Part shown: piece by piece, positions 1-5,398 of the stretch | How positions within the stretch are numbered: the stretch's first letter is position 1 | Layout of the letters: each line of letters opens with the position of its first letter | NCBI GenBank assembly: GCA_013204685.1 | Contig: JABMSC010000125.1 | Coordinates: 1-5,398, forward strand | From: Candidatus Omnitrophota bacterium | GTDB lineage: Bacteria > Omnitrophota > Gorgyraeia > Tantalellales > Tantalellaceae | Reading direction: 5' to 3' | DNA: 5,398 bases | Position numbers and translations under genes: made by a program | Notes under the pieces: generated by a model | Seen by the model: the letters and a program-made list of their open reading frames with translations, nothing else | Databases searched by the model: none | What the model was told of the DNA's origin: nothing

Positions 1-111
1 CTGCTTTATGGTGGTACTTGTCCCGTTAGAAATTTCTTCAGAATTTGTAATGGGGCCTGTGTCGGGGGAAAGCTCGTCCGTTGCCCCGGCAGGCTCTTCC
101 GCTCTCTTAGA
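1..111 (-). other. Interdomain linker with a full palindromic repeat, continuing out of the window
   Basis: Part of the giant protein, residues about 1763-1799, following the methyltransferase. It is rich in Glu, Ala, Gly, Asp, Thr and Ser and probably disordered. It contains the palindrome copy at 21-55, read as PITNSEEISNGT, then STTIKQ. The frame is still open at base 1, so a further domain is expected beyond the window. Confidence 0.75.
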
Positions 112-3100
112 CAATTTAAGGATGACTACGGGAAAGAAGAAAGTCCGCCGTAACTCGATTGTCTCCATATCAAATCCTGAACGGCCCAACAAAATTTCTT
201 CGACAATCTTTTGAGCTTCTGTCCAAGAATCAGGATCATATTTACGTGTCGGAGTTTCGCTTCTTTTCTTATAATAAGGGGAGACTCTTATAGCATCGAA
301 AAATCTTTTATACAGGTCTTCCGGAGATTCGCCGGAACGACGGGATCTGACAAGCTCGCTTAAAAACATCGCCCATTCACCAGGCATAAGAACAAAAGCC
401 TGTCCGTCAGGTTTAAGAACTCTGTGAAATTCCCGCATGGCCCTCAGAAATGTAATGAACGCTTCCGGTTCTTCCGATCTTTCACCTTCACGGCCATAGG
501 CGGGATCTGTAAAAATTTTGTCTACGGATAGATCCGGCATATCTATGCTTTCGGCATTTCCTTTTCCATGCTGAATATTTGTTAATTCCGGTCTTAATAT
601 AGCAGGCAGAAAGTCAAAAATCCTTCTCAAGCCTTCGAGGTTCTTATCGATAGCGTAGGTTTTGTCGCCCTCATTTTCGGGATAACCATACCTGATGTCG
701 CTGGCAATTATTCTCTCTGCTTTGCAGAGAGTGGCCAGTAAAATATTCAAATTTCCCGGGCCGGCAAACGGATCTAATATGGTGTCCCCTTCTTCGATAC
801 TTTCTGCCTGCTCTAACATATCAATCCCGGAACTCGGGGATATCGCGAACTTACGCGAATCCGTGTCAGAGAGTATTCCAATTTGACCGTATTTTCTGAT
901 ATAATAATGTTTCGGACGAAGGTGTAGATTGTTAAGCACCACGATTCGGCCTATATATTGGGCTAATTCGCGTGTTTTTGCAATCAGGTCCAGAGCCAAT
1001 CTTTCAAGTTCGCTTTCAGTCGTTTCCGCGTTTCTTTCATCTAAGGCTGCCCTGTAATTTTCCCGCACTTTTAAGAATTCGTCTCGTTTGCGAAAATATT
1101 CCTCTTTATAGGGATAAAAAACTTTCTCATACTTTTTCTGCTCCCAGGCTATCTCCTCCTCCGCTGACTCATGTTCAAGCATGCGCTTTGTCGAAGTTTC
1201 TAATCCTCTTAGATTATCGTCAACACGAGCTTTTCCATCTGCTGATAACGTGTCATAAGGAAATACAGTTTCTTCGATAATGCCAAAAGGGGTCCCGGTT
1301 TCCAGTATCTCACGTACCCGCTCATAATCCACCGCCCCGGCATTATCGTCACTTGCCCCGTTAGAAATTTCTTCAGAATTTGTAACGGGGCCGGTGTTTT
1401 CGGTGCCCTGGTGCCATGGTACGCTCGTCGCTTCGTTCTGCGAACCCACATCCCCCATATCTATCACAATGTCAGGCTCGCGCGGATCCGGAGATTCTTG
1501 CGCACGCATGTCATGGCGCACGCGACGCAAACGCCTCCTCCACTGCAATATTCCGGGATAACTCCCTTTTGCCCTTTCCGCAAGACGCGCCCTACGTGTT
1601 CCGTCGTCCAGCTTCAGCTTCACGAAAATATCTATATTCTCAACGTCCGGGGGCATGCGATCGACGATATCGAACGTGATGAAATCCATTTCTGGATATT
1701 TTTCACGTGCTCCGGCGAAAGTGGTCTTGCGCCACGTTCCCCATCCCAAAAATACAGGATCCAGGCTTACCATGCTCATGCCTGACTCTCTCACCCAGCT
1801 GCGTAATTCCTGCGTTACCGTGGTCTTGCCGGATCCCGCTCGTCCTTTAAGCGCTATGGTCACTGGACCTTCGCGTTCTTCGGAGAGCTTATGCCGGATA
1901 AGCTTTTTCAATTCTTCAAGACCTTCGGTCTTTTCGCGCTGCGTAGTGCGTGCAGCGTCGTGTGTCGGTGTGGGGTCGATCTCCCGGGTAGCAGCTAGAT
2001 CCTGCCTGGATACATCCCAAGAGGTGCCGATCATCTCTGCTTCAATGCCATTAGTTTTAACTTTTTCAGCCAGGAGACCCCGGAGACGCTCTACCGTTTC
2101 CATAAATACTACCCGCCTGGGTTTATAGGTATTTTCAAGTTCTTCATTGAGCGTGTGGTCCAGGCCAAGCATTGCACCTATTTCATGAATAAGCGCTGCG
2201 GCATCGGCAACCCTGTCCTTTGTTATAACCAGATTAATCCCGAATCTCTCGCTTGCGTGAGCACGTATCGGGATGCCTTTAATCCTTTTGATCCCACAAA
2301 TCCTCTCTTCATCTATCCGTTTTAAGATCGCTTCTACAATATCTTGTCTTCCTAATGTATCCCCAAAGAAAGCAATGGCAGCCCGAACTCTTACATCGTC
2401 TTTTTCCAGAGGGCTCGCCTCCGCGTCTTCGCCGCAATGAGCATAATAAATAAACTCATCAGCCAACTGGTGAACAGCTTCTTTTATTTCCTCCCCGTAT
2501 TTACCGCTTAGGGCTTCTCCTACTGTGGCTTTCTTATTCGTTTTTAACAGCTCGCGGATAATGCCAAGATATTTTTTTGTTTCAGCGGTTAATGTGTACT
2601 CTTCGTTTTCTTGAAAAAGCTTGTCTTTAACAAGCGCGCTTAAGCGCTTGGTCTTGTCCCAAAGGGCCGCTTCGTCTTTGCGTTTTATTTTTCTTCCAGG
2701 CGATGTTCTCGGCTCAAATGCTTTAAGGTCTATTACTACTTCTTTTATTTTCCCCTTCTTGCCCCTATGAATTGTTACGCCTTTTCTGCCTTCCAGTCTT
2801 TCTTGAAGCTTTTGTGCTTCTTTTGTTCTTCTGACGCCCCATCGCTTTTTTCCGCCTATCTGGAATCTTTTAGCATCTCTTTTCTTCAACCTGTAGAGAA
2901 GCTCTTCTTGTAAAAATGTTCCCACCCCTCTTCTTCGCGTTTCCTTATCAACATATACTCCATTGTCTAAAGCAACTTTCCAGGGATACTCAAGAAATGA
3001 CCACAACCCAACCGGTTTTCCTTCATGAAACGCTACAAGAGCATCAGCTCCAGATCTCATCCAATCTTCGAGCGACCATTTCTCCCAAAAATCGGAAGTT

Positions 3101-5398
3101 ACTATAAGCCTGGCAATACCTGAATCATATACCTCGTCTTCTGGCAGTTCTGATATTAGTTTAAATTCAAGTTCGAGGCTTTCCCTGGAAGTGGTTTCAA
3201 GAACTCGAGGCACACGACCGGAAAGTTCATAGCTATCTCTACCGAGGGCTTTACTCTTTGGATTAAAGTCCTTCATTTTCATGAAGGATCTCCGCATACC
3301 TCTGTGCGTGTTGTGAATTACTACTTCGAACTCGGCCCACTTATTATCACGCGTAAGAACCCATCTCAGAACTGTACGAGCATAGCCACGGCCATTTTGA
3401 GGTAAATTCGGGAAATAATGCTTTATTTTGATAAGACCATCTTCTTCGAAAACATCGAGATAGTAATGTCCTCCGCGTTCTGGCTGGCGCGGGTTCGAAA
3501 TTTCTACCAAATATGTATCATAGAAAACTGATGCCCCTCTAGGAATTTCGGGCAACTCCACCACATATCCTGCGCCAAAGATTTCTTCGATGCTAATATC
3601 ACGCAGATCTTCGCTAACTTTAGGTATGAGTTTTAAGGATTTTATTTCTCTTAGCTCTTGGAGAATTCTTGGGATATCGTTCTTGTTTTTGTAGGCTTTG
3701 AGGATCTTGAGGATTCTAGGTCTTAGGCGTTTGGGTATCTTGCATATGATCTCGTGGGGCTTACCGCCTGAACCTCTGTGAATGGCTACAAGGCCTAATT
3801 TTTCAAGCACGGTGAAGCCGCGATGAGCGGTTGATCTGGACACTCCAAACTTTATATGTTCAAGGTATTCACTTATAGTAAATTTACCTAACGGCATATG
3901 GCCAAAAGCATAAAACGGGGATGGTTTTTTCTCTTGTTTTGAATCTGTGGGTGCCTGCCCCGTTAGAGATCTCGAGGAAAGCTTTAACGGGGGCGTGGGC
4001 TCGCCCTCTTCCGTTGTTCCCTCAGTGTCACCCGGATTCACCTCTCCCGACCCCTGCTTTATGGCGGGGCCTGCCCCGTTAGAAATTTCTTCGGAATTTT
4101 CTTCATCTTTCGGCACAACCCAGATAGAATTGGGACATGGAGCAAAACTTTGCGTAGAAAAATCACCCGCTATTAAACCCGCGAACCCTCCACCATCACA
4201 GGCTATAGCTCTTGTCAGCTTAACATTGTTCTCCTCGGCCCAGCGTGCCAACTGTTTCGCCACGTCAGAATGCGTCCTCGAGCTGGTTACACCCGCAAAT
4301 TTCGCAAGTGCGGTACCCATAATCAGGGCTCCTTCTTCCGTCAAGCCAATAAAACTCCAGCTGCTGGGCTCGTCATTTCGTTTTGTTGCGACTTTCCCGT
4401 CCCATATCAGGATCGGGCCGAGCTGGATGGCGCACGTAAGATCGCTTGTGATCTCCTCAACCCCGCCGGGTTCGACATCGTAGATGAACTTTTCTACTCC
4501 CTTGCTTATCCTCCTTACAAGGATCGGTTTCTTCTTTTTTGTTAACGGCACCTTTCGGATGACGGGCGTTCCGTCTGCCGTTACACCGAAGATGCCTTCC
4601 CCGATGGGCCTATCTGACATTGCAATATCTGGAAAAAATTCCGAAACAACTACATTATCGATCTTTACAAGTCCCGCATGCGTGGAGTTAAACTTTTCTA
4701 CCGAAAACGGATCCGAATCGATCGCATGATATCTAGCCAGTTCGGGCAAATATCCGCCGTTTACAGCTGCCACTGCTCCTTCTTTTTTTGCCGCGGATAA
4801 GCTGCGATCAGCGATTCTTACATCATATGGCGATTCAGGGTTCTTAAGCTGTATTCTGACGATATGATATGTGCAATCCTCTTTGATCGTCCACATGTCC
4901 GTGGCGCTGTTAACTGATGTGTGCGTGCCCGCATCTTCAATCAGATTATCATCTGCCCCAAACATTTTGTATACGATACGGCTGGCTAAGCTTTTCATGT
5001 CATGGGCAAGCAGCAGACGATCACTGTCTTTATTTAGCTGATATTTACTGAGGAATAGACTGAGCGCTATAACCAGACACGTATCAATGACATTGTTGAT
5101 CCGTAAACGATTTTTATTCTCTTTCTTAAGCGTGAAAAGCCTGTATGCAGCAAAAGTGAATATCGGAACGCTAAAAGCGATACCGATAAATAGCGTGTAA
5201 GAAATATCCGTGTAGAAGCATGCGATTATTGCGCCACCAAATGCCGAAAACAACAAAAGTTTTATAGTGGATATAAACCTGCCGTAATAATAAGAGGTGC
5301 TTTTATTAGGTCTTTCTTTCTCTTCATCTTCGGATTTCGGGTCTTTTGATAACCATATTGCCACATCTTTTAAATTTTCGGACAGCTTGATCTTAAGC
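1..5398 (-). CDS. Internal fragment of a giant multidomain protein, open at both ends
   Basis: One minus-strand frame is open for 1,799 codons across the whole window. Residue n below lies at + positions 5398-3n to 5400-3n. Neither a start nor a stop codon is present, so the true length is unknown. Domains in order: membrane helices (44-117), NAGPA-type phosphodiester glycosidase (160-428), linker (429-495), winged HTH (496-560), GNAT-like (605-720), GNAT (738-895), helical domain with a near-metzincin motif (900-1098), P-loop kinase-like (1160-1316), linker (1317-1355), charged helical segment (1398-1480), SAM methyltransferase (1488-1762), linker (1763-1799). Recognisable motifs fall in this one frame throughout, which argues for real coding without frameshifts. 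No single known family has this architecture. Giant frames of this type are known from Omnitrophota. The overall function is not predictable. A fused operon, a processed polyprotein or an assembly artefact are the alternatives, and the last is least likely because a random join would rarely keep frame. Confidence 0.9.
21..55. repeat. 35-bp palindromic repeat, copy 1
   Basis: On the plus strand it begins TCCCGTTAGAAATT and ends AATTTGTAATGGGG, with a 7-base centre. The arms pair apart from mismatches or G-T pairs at arm positions 1, 5 and 9. It differs from copy 2 at two of 35 positions. It is translated on the minus strand as the peptide ITNSEEISNG. Confidence 0.88.
112..936 (-). other. SAM-dependent methyltransferase domain (TRM11/N6-amino type)
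   Basis: Part of the giant protein, residues about 1488-1762. Motif I is ILDPFAGPGN (1540-1549), the form seen in amino-methyltransferases of the TRM11/THUMP and DNA N6/N4 groups ('DPF.G.G'). Strand ERIIASDIR (1561-1569) supplies the acidic residue of motif II (Asp1567). GNAESIDMP (1614-1622) fits the base-contacting motif III region. Motif IV is FTDPAYG (1629-1635), where the usual (D/N)PP(Y/F) has Ala for the second Pro. VLKPDGQAFVLMP (1660-1672) is the conserved strand after the catalytic loop. The C-terminal strands (IELRRTFFFPVVILKL) close the fold. The target could be tRNA, rRNA or DNA. The upstream phrase KYGQIGILSDTDSRKFAISPSSGIDM resembles TRM11-type proteins. I see no THUMP domain in the window. 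Confidence 0.8.
958..1206 (-). other. Charged helical segment, probable coiled coil
   Basis: Part of the giant protein, residues about 1398-1480. The segment is very rich in Glu, Lys, Arg and Ala with no Gly and a single Pro, for example ESAEEEIAWEQKKYEKVF and EEYFRKRDEFLKVRENYR, with hydrophobic or aromatic residues spaced three or four apart. This is typical of long helices or a coiled coil. It leads directly into the methyltransferase and may be its N-terminal extension or an oligomerisation arm. Confidence 0.6.
1333..1449 (-). other. Interdomain linker with a full palindromic repeat
   Basis: Part of the giant protein, residues about 1317-1355, rich in Asn, Thr, Gly, Glu and Asp with no hydrophobic core. 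It separates the kinase-like domain from the methyltransferase part. The palindrome at 1356-1390 makes up about a third of it and is read as PVTNSEEISNGA, nearly the same peptide as in the linker at the left end of the window. Confidence 0.75.
1356..1390. repeat. 35-bp palindromic repeat, copy 2 (best palindrome)
   Basis: The arms CCCCGTTAGAAATT and AATTTGTAACGGGG are reverse complements at 13 of 14 positions, around a 7-base centre TCTTCAG. It lies in the linker between the kinase-like and methyltransferase domains and is read in frame as VTNSEEISNG. No T-run follows the stem on either strand, so it does not look like a standard terminator. Confidence 0.9.
1450..1920 (-). other. P-loop kinase-like domain (uridine kinase/PRK-like)
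   Basis: Part of the giant protein, residues about 1160-1316. Strand VTIALKG leads into the Walker A motif GRAGSGKTT (1185-1193) with Lys1191 and Thr1192. It is followed by helix QELRSWVRES and a substrate-region strand SMVSLDPVFLG (1208-1218), comparable to the 'S.DdFY' strand of uridine kinase and related small-molecule kinases. Strand IDIFVKLKL (1256-1264) and the Arg-rich stretch GTRRARLAERAKGS through WRRRLRRVRHDMR (1266-1298) look like the strand and lid of that group. The ending PDIVIDMGD (1308-1316) resembles its last strand. About 155 residues is short but plausible. The substrate is unknown. The preceding stretch 1138-1160 (Thr, Pro and Glu-rich) is linker. Confidence 0.75.
1819..1845 (-). 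other. Walker A (P-loop) motif
   Basis: Residues 1185-1193, GRAGSGKTT, fit GxxxxGK[ST] exactly and are preceded by a hydrophobic strand (TIALK). This loop binds the phosphates of ATP or GTP. All key residues are intact, so this domain may be active. Confidence 0.88.
2104..2700 (-). other. Helical domain ending in a near-metzincin motif
   Basis: Part of the giant protein, residues about 900-1098. The first 100 residues are charged helices (KYLGIIRELLKTNKK, EEIKEAVHQLADEFIYYAHC). They lead to RAAIAFFGDTLGRQDIVEAILKRI, a strand pair GIPIRAHAS and FGINLVIT (1042-1059), and the helix AAALIHEIGAMLGLDH (1066-1081). The end of that helix fits the metzincin zinc-binding pattern HExxHxxGxxH at every defined position except the middle His, which is Ala1075. 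I do not recognise the family as a whole. It may be an inactive or altered metalloprotease-like domain, or an unrelated helix with a chance match. The tail NEELENTYKPRRV follows, then an amphipathic helix (METVERLRGLLAEKVK). Confidence 0.4.
2155..2187 (-). other. Metzincin-like motif HEIGAMLGLDH with Ala in place of the second His
   Basis: Residues 1071-1081 of the giant protein: His1071, Glu1072, Ala1075, Gly1078, His1081. Matrix-metalloprotease-type zincins have H-E-x-x-H-x-x-G-x-x-H, often followed by a serine and a distant Met-turn. Here spacing is exact but the His at position 5 is Ala, so normal three-His zinc binding is not possible. No other protease hallmark is visible. Confidence 0.5.
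2713..3186 (-). other. GNAT-family N-acetyltransferase domain (second)
   Basis: Part of the giant protein, residues about 738-895. GNAT enzymes move an acetyl group from acetyl-CoA to an amine. The domain shows strand ALVAFHEGKPVGLWSFLE (786-803), then strand NGVYVDKE (812-819) running into the acetyl-CoA loop TRRRGVGTFLQEELL (820-834), with Arg821, Gly824 and Gly826 matching R-x-x-G-x-G and the expected helix after it. The next strand RFQIGG (844-849), a helix rich in Lys and Glu (EAQKLQERLE, 860-869) and a final strand (EVVIDLKAF) complete the fold. The substrate is unknown. It lies about 100 residues after a weaker GNAT-like domain and before an all-helical stretch. Confidence 0.75.
3238..3585 (-). 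other. Divergent GNAT-like acetyltransferase domain (first of two)
   Basis: Part of the giant protein, residues about 605-720. The C-terminal half has GNAT layout: strand and helix around NGRGYARTVLRWVL (668-681), where GRGYA resembles the acetyl-CoA pyrophosphate loop (R/Q-x-x-G-x-G/A), followed by strand FEVVIHN (690-696) and THRGMRRSFMKMKDF (697-711), which lines up with the usual 'N...A...Y.k.GF' ending. The first residue of the loop motif is Asn instead of Arg or Gln. The N-terminal half (VELPEIPRGASVFYDTYLVE and onward) is beta-rich but carries no clear signature. Family assignment is by pattern only and could be wrong. A second, clearer GNAT domain follows directly, so this may be an old duplicate that has diverged. 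Confidence 0.45.
3718..3912 (-). other. Winged helix-turn-helix DNA-binding domain
   Basis: Part of the giant protein, residues about 496-560. The pattern is typical of a winged HTH: helix FTISEYLEHIK (506-516), a turn, then the likely recognition helix SRSTAHRGFTVLEKLGL (520-536), followed by a wing AIHRGSGGKPHEIICK (538-553) with a Gly-rich turn between two strands. The phrase 'LEKLGLV...RGSGGKP' is what MarR-, GntR- or ArsR-like regulators show at the helix 3 to wing junction. The specific subfamily cannot be assigned. A basic helical stretch follows (KRLRPRILKILKAYKNKND). A DNA-binding domain inside a membrane-anchored giant protein is unexpected. It could serve protein contacts or be a leftover from a fused regulator gene. 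Confidence 0.65.
3958..3992. repeat. 35-bp palindromic repeat, copy 3, read in a different phase
   Basis: It has the same length and ends as copy 2 (CCCCGTTAGA ... TAACGGGG) and agrees with it at 25 of 35 positions, with the differences in the inner arms and centre. It is offset by one base relative to the codon frame compared with the other copies, so the same DNA is read as PLKLSSRSLTGQ rather than as VTNSEEISNGA. Pair 11-25 is A-T in copy 2 and G-C here. Confidence 0.8.
4054..4099. repeat. 46-bp duplicated segment, partner of bases 1-46
   Basis: Bases 4054-4099 and 1-46 agree at 40 of 46 positions when aligned without gaps. Both begin CTGCTTTATGG and run into the palindrome. Both are in the same codon phase and give NSEEISNG(A/T)xxxIKQ. 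The shared part therefore extends about 20 bases beyond the palindrome, which copies 2 and 3 do not show. Confidence 0.85.
4074..4099. repeat. Palindromic repeat, copy 4, right end missing
   Basis: The first 26 positions match copy 2 with one difference, then similarity stops before the TAACGGGG end, so the hairpin cannot form fully. It is translated as NSEEISNG in the linker after the glycosidase domain. It also shares flanking sequence with copy 1. Confidence 0.82.
4114..4920 (-). other. Phosphodiester glycosidase (NAGPA/DUF2233-like) domain
   Basis: Part of the giant protein, residues about 160-428. The order of motifs matches the NAGPA family (phosphodiester glycosidase, named after the mammalian uncovering enzyme that removes GlcNAc from a mannose-6-phosphate diester; bacterial members are often annotated as exopolysaccharide biosynthesis). 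AAVNGGY at 210-216 corresponds to the family NGGFF motif. It is followed by FGVTADGTPVI (270-280), AIQLGPILIWDGKV (323-336), SFIGLTEEGALIMGTA (348-363) and the signature DGGG at 401-404, ending in the usual final strand (SIWVVP). About 270 residues is a full-length domain. One oddity is that the Ser or Thr that usually follows DGGG is Phe405, so activity is uncertain. In bacteria such enzymes usually act on cell-surface or exported glycans, which fits the preceding membrane helices. The substrate cannot be inferred. Confidence 0.8.
5047..5268 (-). other. Membrane segment with two or three predicted transmembrane helices
   Basis: Part of the giant protein, residues about 44-117. Two strongly hydrophobic stretches, about 44-62 (core LLLFSAFGGAIIACF) and 67-88 (core YTLFIGIAFSVPIFTFAAY), are separated by a short uncharged turn and followed by a basic loop (LKKENKNRLR, 90-99). 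A third hydrophobic stretch, 103-117 (VIDTCLVIALSLFLS), is shorter. By the positive-inside rule the basic loop is cytoplasmic. A real third helix would carry the following glycosidase domain outside the membrane. With only two helices it stays inside. The preceding residues 1-40 are polar and rich in Lys and Glu. These calls are by eye from hydrophobicity. Confidence 0.75.

Larger units (their letters stand above)
3913..4113 (-). other. Low-complexity interdomain linker carrying two palindromic repeats
   Basis: Part of the giant protein, residues about 429-495. The segment is rich in Gly, Pro, Thr, Glu, Lys and Ser, has no hydrophobic core, and is probably disordered. It joins the glycosidase domain to the winged HTH. 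It contains the truncated palindrome copy (read as NSEEISNGAG) and, about 80 bases further along the coding direction, a full copy read in another phase (PLKLSSRSLTGQ). Roughly 67 residues of linker are therefore partly built from repeat DNA. It could be a flexible tether or a site of proteolytic processing. Nothing in the sequence decides between them. Confidence 0.75.

Noticed and set aside
104..118. Short inverted repeat CTTA ... TAAG as an eroded palindrome copy
   Set aside because: Only four bases pair at each end and the length is far below 35 bp, so chance is sufficient.
1356..1390. Palindromes as rho-independent terminators
   Set aside because: No run of T follows the stem on either strand, and the copies sit inside an uninterrupted coding frame.
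1209..1451. Minus-strand open frame of 80 codons in another phase
   Set aside because: It overlaps the linker in the alternative open phase of the palindrome (ILKKFLTGQ). The phase carrying kinase and methyltransferase motifs on either side is the giant frame.
1655..2128. Plus-strand open frame of 157 codons
   Set aside because: It is the complement of the region with the Walker A motif and the near-metzincin motif. Its own translation is Ser/Arg-rich without recognisable features.
3484..3510. Possible fifth copy of the repeat (EISN peptide, GAAATTTC core)
   Set aside because: Only about 12 bases resemble the element, neither 8-base end is present, and it lies within a predicted strand of the GNAT-like domain rather than in a linker.
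3947..4483. Plus-strand open frame of 178 codons
   Set aside because: It is antisense to the glycosidase domain and linker, shows no family motif, and the minus-strand frame there carries clear NAGPA motifs.
4502..4520. AGGAGG on the minus strand as an internal ribosome binding site
   Set aside because: No start codon follows at a suitable distance in the open frame, and it lies in the middle of the glycosidase domain (codons for Arg-Arg).
1..5398. CRISPR array, tRNA, rRNA or transposase
   Set aside because: The repeats are too few and far apart for CRISPR, no cloverleaf or rRNA signature was seen, and no transposase motif occurs in the open frame.

Overview
The window is a single coding stretch. 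On the minus strand one reading frame (codons at + strand positions 1-3, 4-6 ... 5395-5397) runs through all 1,799 codons without a stop. I translated every codon by hand. Neither the start nor the stop is in the window, so this is an internal piece of a very large protein. There is no intergenic DNA, RNA gene, CRISPR array or insertion sequence with a transposase. Open frames on the plus strand are antisense shadows.

Read N- to C-terminal (right to left), the protein is a chain of domains that bacteria normally encode as separate genes: a membrane segment with two or three helices (about 5268-5047); a phosphodiester glycosidase (NAGPA/DUF2233-type) domain (4920-4114); a Gly/Pro/Thr/Glu-rich linker (4113-3913); a winged helix-turn-helix (3912-3718); a divergent GNAT-like domain (3585-3238); a clear GNAT acetyltransferase (3186-2713); a helical domain ending in a near-metzincin motif with one His replaced (2700-2104); a uridine-kinase-like P-loop domain (1920-1450); a linker (1449-1333); a charged helical segment, probably coiled coil (1206-958); a TRM11/N6-type SAM-dependent methyltransferase (936-112); and another linker (111-1).

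The most unusual feature lies in the linkers. A 35-bp imperfect palindrome (CCCCGTTA ... TAACGGGG) occurs in three full copies (21-55, 1356-1390, 3958-3992) and one copy lacking its right end (4074-4099). All sit at domain borders and all are translated. Three are read as the peptide NSEEISNG. The fourth is read in a different phase as PLKLSSRSLTGQ. The same DNA element used in two frames suggests conservation or spread as DNA or RNA structure, with the peptide a by-product, much as described for Rickettsia palindromic elements inside genes. One stem base pair changes in a compensatory way.

Organism: a bacterium with mixed base composition (two 60-base samples gave 35% and 60% G+C). Giant mosaic frames of this kind have been reported in Candidatus Omnitrophota (former OP3), which is my best guess, but the window has no marker gene to prove it. 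How the domains cooperate is unclear. They could be a fused operon, a polyprotein that is later cut, or a decaying assembly. The sequence alone does not show whether the protein is made intact.
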